From positions 34,877 through 98,876 of the forward strand of contig NZ_VTEH01000015.1 of NCBI RefSeq assembly GCF_008180615.1: 64,000 nt of DNA. Reading direction: 5' to 3'. The notes under the pieces are model-generated. The model made no database searches, was not told the origin of the DNA, and was given only the letters and a program-made list of their open reading frames with translations. Shown in pieces: positions 42,331 through 51,081 of this stretch. The position numbers were made by a program, and so were the translations under genes. Position 1 is the first letter of the stretch. The number at the start of each line of letters is the position of its first letter. Source of the stretch: Rossellomorea vietnamensis. GTDB taxonomy: Bacteria > Bacillota > Bacilli > Bacillales > Bacillaceae_B.

Positions 42331-43875
42331 TTGATTCCGTACAAACATGAACCATTCACAGATTTTTCTAAAGAAGAAAATCAGCAAGCTTTTAAAGAGG
42401 GCCTAAAGCTGGTGGACAGCTATCTGGGTCAAGATTATCCTTTGACAATCGGCGGAGAAAAGATTACGACTGAAGATAAGATCGTTTCTGTGAACCCGGC
42501 AAACAAGGAGCAGGTTGTCGGACGTGTTTCAAAAGCAAGCCGTGAATTAGCTGAAAAAGCAATGAACGAAGCATATGACACGTTTCAGACTTGGAGAAAA
42601 GTAAAGCCTGAGACTCGTGCAGACATTCTATTTAAAGCAGCTGCGATTGTACGCCGCCGCAAGCACGAATTCTCGGCTATCCTTGTAAGAGAAGCAGGTA
42701 AGCCTTGGAATGAAGCAGACGCAGATACAGCGGAAGCAATTGACTTCATGGAATACTACGGCCGCCAAATGCTGCGCATCGCAGAAGGCTTCAAAGTGGA
42801 AAGCCGTCCTGGCGAATACAATCAATTCAACTACATTCCACTGGGAGTAGGTGTAGTCATTTCCCCTTGGAACTTTGCATTCGCAATCATGGCTGGTACA
42901 GCTGTTGCGGCAATCGTTTCCGGTAATACAGTCCTTCTGAAGCCGGCATCAACGACTCCTGTTGTTGCAGCCAAGTTCATCGAAGTTCTTGAGGAAGCCG
43001 GACTTCCTAAAGGTGTAATCAACTTTATTCCAGGAAGCGGATCTGAGATGGGCGATTATATCGTCGATCATCCGAAAACACGTTTCGTATCGTTCACAGG
43101 CTCACGCGATGTAGGAACACGCATCTATGAGCGTGCATCTAAAGTACAGCCTGGCCAAATCTGGCTGAAGCGTGTCATTGCTGAAATGGGCGGTAAAGAT
43201 ACAATTGTGGTTGATAAAGAAGCAGACCTTGAATTAGCGGCTAAATCAATCGTGGCTTCCGCATTCGGATTCTCAGGCCAAAAATGTTCTGCATGCTCCC
43301 GTGCAATCATTGTGGAAGATGTCTACGATCAAGTTCTTGAACGTGCCGTTGAACTGACAAAAGAATTAACAGTCGGCGATACCACAGACCGTGAAACATT
43401 CATGGGACCTGTTAATGACCAGGCTGCATTCGATAAGATCATGAGCTACATCGAAATCGGTAAAGAAGAAGGCGAATTGATGATCGGCGGAGAAGGGGAC
43501 GACTCTAAAGGTTACTTCATCAAGCCAACGATCTTTGCACACCTTGATCCGGAAGCACGCATCATGAAAGAAGAAATCTTTGGACCTGTTGTCGCTTTCT
43601 CAAAAGCAAAAGACTTCAACCATGCCATCGAAGTAGCGAATAACACAGACTACGGCTTGACTGGTGCCGTCATCACGAATAACCGTGCACACATCGAGCA
43701 GGCTCGTGAAGATTTCCATGTCGGTAACCTATACTTCAACCGCGGATGTACAGGAGCAATCGTTGGATACCAGCCATTCGGCGGGTTCAATATGTCCGGT
43801 ACCGATTCCAAAGCGGGCGGACCAGACTACTTGCTTCTTCATATGCAAGCTAAAACAACATCAGAAATGCTATAA
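42331..43875 (+). CDS. rocA: 1-pyrroline-5-carboxylate dehydrogenase
   Basis: Oxidises pyrroline-5-carboxylate (glutamate semialdehyde) to glutamate with NAD+, last common step of arginine, ornithine and proline use. About 514 residues, aldehyde dehydrogenase fold: HEPFTDF near the N-terminus typical of RocA/PutC, VVISPWNFAFAI, general base Glu in RVIAEMGGKD (about 285) and nucleophile Cys in GFSGQKCSACSRA (about 319). TTG at 42331 has GGGGG eight nt upstream; the ATG at 42325 is in frame but only 2 nt from that RBS. Divergent from rocR; rocD follows after a MITE-like insertion. Confidence 0.94.
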   Translation: MIPYKHEPFTDFSKEENQQAFKEGLKLVDSYLGQDYPLTIGGEKITTEDKIVSVNPANKEQVVGRVSKASRELAEKAMNEAYDTFQTWRKVKPETRADILFKAAAIVRRRKHEFSAILVREAGKPWNEADADTAEAIDFMEYYGRQMLRIAEGFKVESRPGEYNQFNYIPLGVGVVISPWNFAFAIMAGTAVAAIVSGNTVLLKPASTTPVVAAKFIEVLEEAGLPKGVINFIPGSGSEMGDYIVDHPKTRFVSFTGSRDVGTRIYERASKVQPGQIWLKRVIAEMGGKDTIVVDKEADLELAAKSIVASAFGFSGQKCSACSRAIIVEDVYDQVLERAVELTKELTVGDTTDRETFMGPVNDQAAFDKIMSYIEIGKEEGELMIGGEGDDSKGYFIKPTIFAHLDPEARIMKEEIFGPVVAFSKAKDFNHAIEVANNTDYGLTGAVITNNRAHIEQAREDFHVGNLYFNRGCTGAIVGYQPFGGFNMSGTDSKAGGPDYLLLHMQAKTTSEML

Positions 43876-43888
43876 GACTGACAATATA

Positions 43889-43914
43889 ATGGAGCCTTCA
43901 AGCGGAGGCTCCAT
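43889..43914 (+). terminator. Hairpin after rocA
   Basis: Nine-bp stem ATGGAGCCT / AGGCTCCAT, loop TCAAGCGG. No T-tract, so termination is probably weak. The MITE insertion starts 12 bp further on and may have displaced the original tail. Confidence 0.6.
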
Positions 43915-43925
43915 TGATTATAAAT

Positions 43926-44111
43926 GGCTATTTTCTTAAAGATCGTTGCTTTCGGGAAAATCTCAAGAGCCGGATTTTTTTCTGGATACTAAATTTTTCC
44001 GCTCAATGGAGAGAGCAGCTCTTTTCTTTCAGGCTTACCAGGATGCTTCAGGTTAATAAGAGATATTTTTCGAAGTGATAATAAACCGCAACAAAGTTTA
44101 CGAAAAGAGCC
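43926..44111. mobile_element. MITE-like element with perfect 8-bp target duplication
   Basis: 186 bp. Left end GGCTATTTTCTTAAAGATCG, right end complement GGCTCTTTTCGTAAACTTTG: imperfect terminal inverted repeats. Flanked on both sides by TTATAAAT (43918-43925 and 44112-44119), a perfect 8-bp target-site duplication. Its interior matches the right part of the 4133-4538 element (CAACAAAGTTTACGAAAAGAG, CAGGCTTACCAGGAT-like words). No coding capacity. Located between rocA and rocD. Confidence 0.88.
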
Positions 44112-44182
44112 TTATAAATAGACATATTTTCATAATTTTTTTTTCATACTTACTAAAACTAATTGATCAGGAGGAAATTCGA

Positions 44183-45379
44183 ATGTCAAAAAACTCTCAA
44201 TCTATCATTGATCAAACCCAAGAATATGGTGCAAATAACTATCATCCACTGCCAATCGTCATCTCTGAAGCTGAAGGTGTATGGGTGAAAGATCCTGAAG
44301 GAAACAAATACATGGATATGCTCAGTGCGTATTCCGCGGTGAATCAAGGCCACCGCCATCCGAAAATCATCCAGGCCCTTAAAGATCAAGCTGACCGTGT
44401 GACACTGACTTCACGCGCGTTCCACAATGACCAGCTTGGACCATGGTATGAAAAAATCTGTAAACTGACAAATAAAGATATGGCACTTCCGATGAACACG
44501 GGTGCTGAAGCCGTTGAGACAGCTATCAAAACTGCTCGCCGCTGGGCCTATGACAAGAAAGGTGTGGCAGATAATCAGGCTGAAATCATCGCTTGTGTAG
44601 GAAACTTCCACGGCCGTACAATGTCCGCTGTTTCTCTTTCTTCTGAAGAAGAATACAAGAGAGGCTTCGGACCGATGCTTCCGGGGATTAACCTGGTGCC
44701 GTACGGAGACATCGAAGCATTGAAAGAAGCGATCACTCCAAATACAGCTGCATTTTTGATTGAACCGATTCAAGGGGAAGCAGGAATCGTAATCCCTCCT
44801 GAAGGATTCTTGAAAGCAGCATATGAGCTGTGTAAAGAAAATAATGTCTTGTTCATCGCGGACGAAATTCAGGCCGGTCTTGCGCGTACTGGAAAAATGT
44901 TTGCCTGTGAGTGGGAAGATGTTGAACCGGATATGTATATCCTTGGCAAAGCCCTGGGCGGCGGTGTTTTCCCAATCTCCTGTGTTGTGGCTGACAACGA
45001 GGTGCTGGGTGTATTCAATCCAGGTTCCCACGGTTCAACTTTTGGAGGAAACCCTATGGCATGTGCCGTATCGGTTGCGTCACTGGAAGTGCTGGAAGAT
45101 GAAAAGCTTTCCGAGCGTTCCCTTGAATTGGGAGAGTACTTTATGAACAAGCTGAGGGAGATTGATAACCCTAAGATCAAGGAAGTCCGTGGAAGAGGAT
45201 TATTCATCGGTGTTGAGCTGACTGAACCTGCCCGCGGCTACTGTGAGCAGCTGAAAGAAGAAGGCCTGTTGTGCAAAGAAACTCATGAAACAGTCATCAG
45301 GTTCGCTCCTCCATTGATCATCAGCCAGGAAGACCTTGATTGGGCGATTGAGCGCATCCAGAAAGTCCTTTCAAAATAA
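44183..45379 (+). CDS. rocD: Ornithine aminotransferase
   Basis: PLP-dependent class III aminotransferase converting ornithine and 2-oxoglutarate to glutamate semialdehyde and glutamate. 398 residues. Features: AEGVWVKDPEGNKYMDMLSAYSAVNQGH (about 23-50), MNTGAEAVETAIKTARRW, cofactor Asp in FIADEIQAGLARTG (about 227-240) and Schiff-base Lys in YILGKALGGGVFPIS (about 255). ATG at 44183 behind CAGGAGGAAA. Product feeds RocA; the MITE element lies 71 bp upstream and may alter its promoter. Confidence 0.95.
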   Translation: MSKNSQSIIDQTQEYGANNYHPLPIVISEAEGVWVKDPEGNKYMDMLSAYSAVNQGHRHPKIIQALKDQADRVTLTSRAFHNDQLGPWYEKICKLTNKDMALPMNTGAEAVETAIKTARRWAYDKKGVADNQAEIIACVGNFHGRTMSAVSLSSEEEYKRGFGPMLPGINLVPYGDIEALKEAITPNTAAFLIEPIQGEAGIVIPPEGFLKAAYELCKENNVLFIADEIQAGLARTGKMFACEWEDVEPDMYILGKALGGGVFPISCVVADNEVLGVFNPGSHGSTFGGNPMACAVSVASLEVLEDEKLSERSLELGEYFMNKLREIDNPKIKEVRGRGLFIGVELTEPARGYCEQLKEEGLLCKETHETVIRFAPPLIISQEDLDWAIERIQKVLSK

Positions 45380-45617
45380 GGTTTCTATTTTCTTCAAGGT
45401 TTAATCAGCTGTCTGTCATCAGAAGCTGAATGAGACATGTAGGTTGAATGGGTGTAGTGAGGCCGGCCGGTCCTTGGCTCTTCACATAGTAAGGCCCCTG
45501 ATTTGAGTAGAATACCCTATATTAAATGTATTGGAAATCGTCCTTTCATACAGTTTTATATTTTTATGGGTGTTTCCAAGGAATATAAATATCCAACCCA
45601 ATGTTTTAACGAGGTAT

Positions 45618-45865
45618 GATTGGAGCGGAAGGTGTGCGATCTCCTGCGGGATTAGCGGGCGTCTAGTTCCAGCACCTAGCCCCTCGGGGTCAAATAACCC
45701 CAAGAGATAAAAAGGAAGACCGCTTTTTTTCTCTTGAGAACATTTGCCTGTCGGGGCTGACCAAGGTGCTTCCACTTTTGAAGACAGGTGAGACTCCACA
45801 GGCGAAGCCGAGGAGGCTCAGCGCCCGCCCTGCGGAGTCGTACGCCTGGAGCGGAAATCTACTTT
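45618..45865 (-). mobile_element. Family-1 element (reverse) with nested family-2 hairpin repeat
   Basis: Reverse-oriented family-1 core: TGGAGCGGAAGGTGTGCGAT, CTCCTGCGGGATTAGCGGGC and, on the far side, AGCCGAGGAGGCTCAGCGCC, CTGGAGCGGAAATC. Between them, about 45661-45782, is a family-2 repeat (GAACATTTGCCTGTCGGGGC, CCTCGGGGTCAAATAACCCC). The right terminal repeat is lost. Together with AT-rich flanks it fills most of 45380-45985 between rocD and rocG. Confidence 0.75.
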
Positions 45866-45985
45866 ATACTTGGGATATGTTTACGAAATATAGCATTTAA
45901 TATCCTGTAATATATTAAGAAATAGTAAGGTTGTATGTTACAATAACAACGGTTTAGACTACACAATAAAGAGGCGAATTTTTCA

Positions 45986-47230
45986 ATGGGAGAAAACCTG
46001 AATCTGTTTACATCTACTCAACATGTCATCAACGATGCTCTTGGCAAGCTTGGCTATAACGAAGAAATGTTCGAGCTGCTGAAAGAGCCGATTCGTATGC
46101 TGACTGTACGTATCCCTGTACGTATGGATGATGGAAGCATTAAAGTTTTTACAGGTTACAGAGCTCAGCATAATGATGCAGTCGGCCCTACAAAAGGCGG
46201 CGTCCGCTTCCATCCTGAAGTGGATGAAGAAGAAGTGAAAGCATTATCGATGTGGATGAGCTTGAAATGCGGAATTGTCGATCTGCCGTATGGCGGGGGA
46301 AAAGGCGGTATTATCTGTGATCCGAGAACGATGTCCTTCACTGAGCTGGAGAAGCTCAGCCGAGGCTACGTCCGGGCAATCAGCCAGATTGTCGGTCCGA
46401 CGAAAGACATCCCGGCCCCTGACGTTTATACAAACTCACAGATCATGGCTTGGATGATGGATGAATACAGCCGTCTGCGTGAAAATGATTCCCCTGGATT
46501 TATCACAGGAAAGCCATTGGTTCTGGGCGGATCGCAAGGGCGTGAAAAAGCAACAGCTCAAGGCGTCACAATCTGCATCGAGGAAGCTGCCAAGAAAAAA
46601 GGCATCGATATAAAAGGTGCCAGGGTTGTCGTGCAGGGCTTCGGTAATGCGGGCAGCTTTCTGGCAAAATTCATGCATGATGCAGGCGCGAAAGTCATAG
46701 CAATATCAGATGCACACGGAGCACTTCATGATCCTAAAGGCTTGGATATTGATTATCTGTTAGATCGCCGTGACAGCTTTGGAACCGTCACAACCTTATT
46801 TGATAACATCATCTCTAATCAGGAATTATTGGAACTGGACTGCGACATTCTTGTCCCTGCGGCCATTTCCAATCAAATCACTGAAAACAATGCCGATAAA
46901 ATCAAAGCATCCATCGTAGTCGAGGCAGCGAATGGCCCAACAACGTTTGAAGCAACAAGGATCCTCTCAGAGAGGGACATTCTCCTAGTGCCGGACGTAT
47001 TGGCGAGTGCCGGAGGAGTAACGGTTTCATACTTTGAGTGGGTGCAGAATAACCAAGGTTATTACTGGACAGAAGAAGAAGTGAATGAAAAACTTCACTC
47101 CAAAATCGTGGATGCGTTCAATAATGTTTATGAAACGTCTATGAACCGCAGAGTCAACATGCGCTTGGCAGCCTACATGGTAGGAGCCCGCAAGATGGCG
47201 GAAGCTTCCAGGTTCAGAGGCTGGGTTTAA
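45986..47230 (+). CDS. rocG: Glutamate dehydrogenase (NAD-specific, RocG/GudB type)
   Basis: Catabolic glutamate dehydrogenase: glutamate + NAD+ to 2-oxoglutarate + NH3. 414 residues, slightly shorter than RocG/GudB. Active-site region KGGVRFHPEVDEEEVKALSMWMSLKCGIVDLPYGGGKGG at about 72-110 (substrate-binding and catalytic Lys), GPTKDIPAPDVYT near 142-154, and the nucleotide-binding VVVQGFGNAGSFLAKF near 212-227. Directly downstream of rocA and rocD it completes ornithine to 2-oxoglutarate. RocG and GudB cannot be separated by eye; the name follows context. Confidence 0.9.
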   Translation: MGENLNLFTSTQHVINDALGKLGYNEEMFELLKEPIRMLTVRIPVRMDDGSIKVFTGYRAQHNDAVGPTKGGVRFHPEVDEEEVKALSMWMSLKCGIVDLPYGGGKGGIICDPRTMSFTELEKLSRGYVRAISQIVGPTKDIPAPDVYTNSQIMAWMMDEYSRLRENDSPGFITGKPLVLGGSQGREKATAQGVTICIEEAAKKKGIDIKGARVVVQGFGNAGSFLAKFMHDAGAKVIAISDAHGALHDPKGLDIDYLLDRRDSFGTVTTLFDNIISNQELLELDCDILVPAAISNQITENNADKIKASIVVEAANGPTTFEATRILSERDILLVPDVLASAGGVTVSYFEWVQNNQGYYWTEEEVNEKLHSKIVDAFNNVYETSMNRRVNMRLAAYMVGARKMAEASRFRGWV

Positions 47231-47237
47231 AAGAATG

Positions 47238-47269
47238 CCGATCAGGTTTTGTGCCTGTTCGGTTTTTTT
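47238..47269 (+). terminator. Intrinsic terminator after rocG
   Basis: Stem CCGATCAGG / CCTGTTCGG with one mismatch, loop TTTTGTG, seven T. Confidence 0.85.
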
Positions 47270-47339
47270 AGTTTTTAAGGAATGGCGGCTCACTGGCGCT
47301 GGAACCTAATAGCTACAGCTTTTAGAGAAATGTCGTTTC

Positions 47340-47451
47340 GCCGATAAACACGTGTTTTTCGCCGATAAATTTTAAATAATGCCGATAAACTTAGGGAACC
47401 GCTGATAAAAGAGCGGCTCTCGCCGAAAAATCCTCTTTTACCGCCGATACT
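47340..47451. repeat. Array I: GCCGATAAA repeats every 20-21 bp (6 copies)
   Basis: GCCGATAAA, or GCTGATAAA / GCCGAAAAA / GCCGATACT, begins at 47340, 47361, 47381, 47401, 47422 and 47443. Between them sequence is variable. The period equals two helical turns. It lies between the rocG terminator and an aldehyde dehydrogenase gene. Confidence 0.75.
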
Positions 47452-47586
47452 CTGCCCGGCGGCTCCAGCACGGAAGTTGAATCACCTGAAACCAATTTAG
47501 AGAGCAGGACAACCGAAGTTTAAAAGTAAATACTCGGGTAAAGGTATATAATGATACTAAATCACTCAATTCAAGGAGAGTTTTTA

Positions 47587-48984
47587 ATGAGCGGAATAAC
47601 CATACCAGAGAAATCAAAAGAGGAAGTGACGGCAGCGGTTGACCTTCAGAAAGCCTATTATGGGTCAGGCAAAACAAGACCGCTGGAAGCAAGAAAAGCT
47701 CACCTCAAGAAATTGGGTGAAGTGCTTCGTGAGAATGAATCCAAAATCCTGAAAGCTTTGCATGATGATTTAAATAAATCTGAAAGAGAAGCCTACACGA
47801 CGGAAATAGGGATCTTACTTGAAGAAATCAACTTTACATTGAAGAATCTGGACTCTTGGGCAAAGCCGAAAAAAGTGAAAACAGCGGTGACCCATTTTGG
47901 TTCTAAAGGGTATCGTATACCGGAACCATATGGCGTTTCTTTAATCATCGCGCCGTGGAATTACCCTATCCAGCTGGCGATTTCACCGTTAATCGGGGCT
48001 TTGGCGGCAGGGAACACAGCCATTTTGAAACCATCTGAAATCACTCCGAATACCTCCAGGGTTCTGGCTGAAATCTTTGATGACTTTGAAAAGGGATTAA
48101 TTCATGTCTTGGAGGGCGGCGTCGAAACGAATCAGCTTCTTCTGGATCAGCCATTCGATTATATATTTTTTACAGGAAGCGTTCCTGTAGGGAAAATAGT
48201 GATGGAAGCAGCATCGAAGCGTTTGATTCCTGTCACGCTTGAATTAGGAGGAAAGAGCCCTTGTATTGTGCACGAGGATGCAGACTTGTCTCTCGCGGCG
48301 AAGAGGGTGGCATTCGGAAAACTGGCCAATTCCGGACAGACCTGCATAGCACCGGATTACCTGTTCGTCCATGAAAATGTGAAAGAATCATTCGTAGAAG
48401 AATACAAGAAAGCGGTTCATGAGTTCTATGGGAACGAGCCTTTCCAAAGTGATCAGTATGGTAAGGTAGTGAATGAGCGTCACTATACACGCTTGAAAAG
48501 CTATTTAAGTGATGGAGAAGTGATTTATGGAGGAGGTTTCAGTGACGAGACTCTTCAGATTCAACCTACTCTGTTGAAGCCCCGTTCAACCGAAGTCCCT
48601 GTCATGACAGAAGAGATTTTCGGACCGATCTTCCCGGTGCTTACCTATGGCAGCCTGGAAGAGGTTAAGTCTTTTGTTACAAGCAGGCCTAAGCCGCTTG
48701 CTCTTTACTTGTTTACTGGAAGCGAAAATGTAGAAAGAGACATTACTGAAAATCTTTCCTTTGGGGGCGGATGCATAAATGACACGCTCATGCATATCGT
48801 GACTCCTCATCTTCCATTTGGAGGTGTAGGGGAAAGCGGGATAGGCAGCTATCATGGTGAGAGCAGTTTCTCGACGTTTTCACATTATAAAAGTATCCTG
48901 AAGCAAACCACGCGTTTTGATTTTTCGTTTAAATACCCCAACTCCAAAAATGGGCTGAAAATCCTGCGCAGACTTCTAAAATAG
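47587..48984 (+). CDS. ywdH: Aldehyde dehydrogenase (class 3 type, YwdH-like)
   Basis: NAD(P)-dependent oxidation of fatty or aromatic aldehydes. 466 residues from ATG 47587 behind AAGGAGAG. Motifs: IIAPWNYPIQLAISPLIGALAAGN (about 120-143), FFTGSVPVGKIV (about 194-205), general base E219 in LELGGKSP, nucleophile C253 in SGQTCIAPDY, and IFGPIFPVL. C-terminus is basic (KILRRLLK), as in class 3 enzymes that attach to membranes. Best match by length and motifs is YwdH; not part of the roc pathway proper. Confidence 0.88.
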   Translation: MSGITIPEKSKEEVTAAVDLQKAYYGSGKTRPLEARKAHLKKLGEVLRENESKILKALHDDLNKSEREAYTTEIGILLEEINFTLKNLDSWAKPKKVKTAVTHFGSKGYRIPEPYGVSLIIAPWNYPIQLAISPLIGALAAGNTAILKPSEITPNTSRVLAEIFDDFEKGLIHVLEGGVETNQLLLDQPFDYIFFTGSVPVGKIVMEAASKRLIPVTLELGGKSPCIVHEDADLSLAAKRVAFGKLANSGQTCIAPDYLFVHENVKESFVEEYKKAVHEFYGNEPFQSDQYGKVVNERHYTRLKSYLSDGEVIYGGGFSDETLQIQPTLLKPRSTEVPVMTEEIFGPIFPVLTYGSLEEVKSFVTSRPKPLALYLFTGSENVERDITENLSFGGGCINDTLMHIVTPHLPFGGVGESGIGSYHGESSFSTFSHYKSILKQTTRFDFSFKYPNSKNGLKILRRLLK

Positions 48985-48987
48985 AAA

Positions 48988-49262
48988 CAAAAGCGTAAGC
49001 GCCTTGCACAGCCCCGACAGGCAAATGTTCCAAAGAGAAAAAAAGGCGGTTTTCCCTTTTATTCTCTTTGGGTTATTTGACCCCGAGGGGCTAGGCGCTG
49101 AAGCTGGACGAAACAAAAGCGTAAGCGCCTTGAACAGCCCCGACAGGCAAATGTTCCTCAGAGAAAAAAAGCGGTCTTCCCTCTTATTCTCTGAGGGTTA
49201 TTTGACTCCGAGGGGCTAATTCCGTTCTAGTGGGTACGGACCCTCAGGCGTTGAAGCTGGAT
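48988..49262 (+). repeat. Two tandem copies of hairpin repeat family 2
   Basis: Copies at about 48988-49110 and 49111-49262 each contain AAAAGCGTAAGCGCCTTG, CAGCCCCGACAGGCAAATGT, a T/A-rich central hairpin (AAAGAGAAAAAAAGGCGG with its complement) and GAGGGGCTAGGCGCTGAAGC. Outer pairs are AGCGCC/GGCGCT and AGCCCC/GGGGCT. The second copy has an extra piece TTCCGTTCTAGTGGGTACGG shared with the 27.4-kb copy. Confidence 0.88.
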
Positions 49263-49292
49263 GTGGTTAACGCAGTAAACTTAGCTCCCAAA

Positions 49293-49327
49293 AAAAGACA
49301 AACTCCCTTTTCCGGAGTTTGTCTTTT
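49293..49327 (-). terminator. Terminator of yuzA
   Basis: Perfect 14-bp stem AAAAGACAAACTCC / GGAGTTTGTCTTTT. Confidence 0.9.
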
Positions 49328-49334
49328 GTCATTT

Positions 49335-49568
49335 TTATCGAGTTGGACGGGCTTCAGGAGACTGCTCTGCTTCTTCAGAAGGAGCAAACAGAAGACCAAT
49401 ATTGATTAAGCCGGCGATCCCGACCAAACCATAAATCAGACGGGCAAGCGCTGAATCTTGTCCGCCGAAGATAGCGGCAACAAGATCAAATTGGAAGAAC
49501 CCTACAAGGCCCCAGTTGATAGCTCCAATGATAGTAAGGACCAGTGCAATGCGTTGAATTGTACTCAT
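49335..49568 (-). CDS. yuzA: DUF378 membrane protein YuzA
   Basis: 77 residues, like B. subtilis YuzA. Two transmembrane helices (about 7-28 and 43-62) with the DUF378 pattern LTIIGAINWGLVGFFQFDLVAAIFGG and YGLVGIAGLINI, then a polar tail rich in Glu and Pro. ATG at 49568 behind GGAGGTAAC. Function unknown. Divergent from yugJ across about 270 bp of AT-rich sequence. Confidence 0.9.
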   Translation of the reverse strand: MSTIQRIALVLTIIGAINWGLVGFFQFDLVAAIFGGQDSALARLIYGLVGIAGLINIGLLFAPSEEAEQSPEARPTR

Positions 49569-49839
49569 GTTGTTACCTCCTTATTGAGTAGGCGCCGGTT
49601 ACGATAGAAAGTACACTCGGCACTTTTTATTTAATGTTTCACTCATAGCTTGTTGTTTTTCCTGTTTTATTATGCATTCCCTTTTAAAAAAATATCGCTG
49701 TGCATTTTCTTTGCAATAAGGGAACATTATACTCGATAATAAAGACAAGGTAAGGAAACCCAAGCTTTTACATATGGGGTATCCCTTATAAACAAATGAG
49801 AATTAAAGATGCTGCATAGTAAATAGAGGAGGCAACTAA

Positions 49840-51003
49840 ATGAACAGTTTTGCTTTTTATAATCCGACGAAATTGATCTTTGGTAAAGATGAAGTGGAAA
49901 AATTAAAGGAAGAAATTCCTCAGTACGGGAAAAAGGTTCTTCTAGTTTACGGAGGAGGAAGCATTAAACGCAATGGTCTCTACGATAGAGTGACTGGCCT
50001 TTTAAAAGAAATAGATGCTGAAGTCCATGAACTTTCCGGTGTGGAACCGAATCCGCGTATCTCCACTGTAAGAAGAGGAGTGGAAATCTGTAAAAACGAA
50101 GGCATCGAGGTATTGCTGGCAGTAGGAGGCGGAAGTGTCATCGACTGCACCAAAGCTGTTGCTGCGGGCGCTAAGTATGATGGCGACGCTTGGGATCTTG
50201 TGACAAAGAAAGCTGCTGCTGAAGAAGCCCTTCCGTTTGGAACCGTTCTTACACTTGCTGCGACAGGATCGGAAATGAATGCTGGATCGGTCATCACCAA
50301 TTGGGAAACACATGAGAAATATGGCTGGGGAAGTCCGGCTGTATTCCCTAAATTCTCGATTCTAGATCCGCAGAATACCTTTACAGTACCTAGAGACCAA
50401 ACCATATATGGAATGGTTGATATGATGTCGCATGTGTTTGAACAGTACTTCCATAATGCGACGCATACTCCTTTGCAGGACAGATTGTGTGAATCCACAT
50501 TGAAAACAGTGATTGAAACAGCGCCACAGCTTCTGGACAACCTGGAAAGCTACGAGCATAGAGAAACTATCCTTTACTCCGGTACAATTGCCCTGAACGG
50601 AATGCTTCAAATGGGCTATCGCGGTGACTGGGCGACTCATAATATCGAGCATGCCGTATCAGCTGTATACGATATTCCGCATGCAGGCGGTTTGGCAATT
50701 CTTTTCCCAAACTGGATGAGACATAATATTGACGTCAATCCAGCCCGTTTTGCACAAATGGCTGTTCGTGTTTTCGATGTGGACCCTGAGGGTAAAACAG
50801 ATAAGGAAATCGGTTTGGAAGGAATCGATAAGCTCTCCGCATTCTGGAGCAGCCTCGGAGCTCCTTCAAAACTTGCCGATTATGACATCAATGACGAGAA
50901 CATCGATGTAATGGCGGACAAAGCAATGGCCAATGGAGAATTTGGTTATTTCAGCTCCTTGAAACATGAGGATGTAAAAGCTATCTTGAAAGCTTCACTA
51001 TAA
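49840..51003 (+). CDS. yugJ: Iron-containing alcohol dehydrogenase (butanol dehydrogenase), YugJ
   Basis: 387-residue group III alcohol dehydrogenase, probably NADH-dependent reduction of aldehydes. Nucleotide-binding GGGSVIDCTKAVAAGA at about 98-113; metal-binding region MVDMMSHVFEQYF (about 190-202, Asp and His) and GDWATHNIEHAVSAVYDIPHAGGLAIL (about 257-284, two His). Length equals B. subtilis YugJ. ATG at 49840 behind GAGGAGGC. Monocistronic with a terminator. Confidence 0.92.
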   Translation: MNSFAFYNPTKLIFGKDEVEKLKEEIPQYGKKVLLVYGGGSIKRNGLYDRVTGLLKEIDAEVHELSGVEPNPRISTVRRGVEICKNEGIEVLLAVGGGSVIDCTKAVAAGAKYDGDAWDLVTKKAAAEEALPFGTVLTLAATGSEMNAGSVITNWETHEKYGWGSPAVFPKFSILDPQNTFTVPRDQTIYGMVDMMSHVFEQYFHNATHTPLQDRLCESTLKTVIETAPQLLDNLESYEHRETILYSGTIALNGMLQMGYRGDWATHNIEHAVSAVYDIPHAGGLAILFPNWMRHNIDVNPARFAQMAVRVFDVDPEGKTDKEIGLEGIDKLSAFWSSLGAPSKLADYDINDENIDVMADKAMANGEFGYFSSLKHEDVKAILKASL

Positions 51004-51013
51004 AGATTACTAT

Positions 51014-51046
51014 GGGACTGTCCTTTAACGGGTGCAGTCCCCTTTG
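51014..51046 (+). terminator. Terminator-like hairpin after yugJ
   Basis: Stem GGGACTG / CAGTCCC, 14-base loop with an inner CTTT segment, short T-run. Confidence 0.7.
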
Positions 51047-51081
51047 TTCATCTTAGTCCCATTACAGGAAAGGATTTTTAA

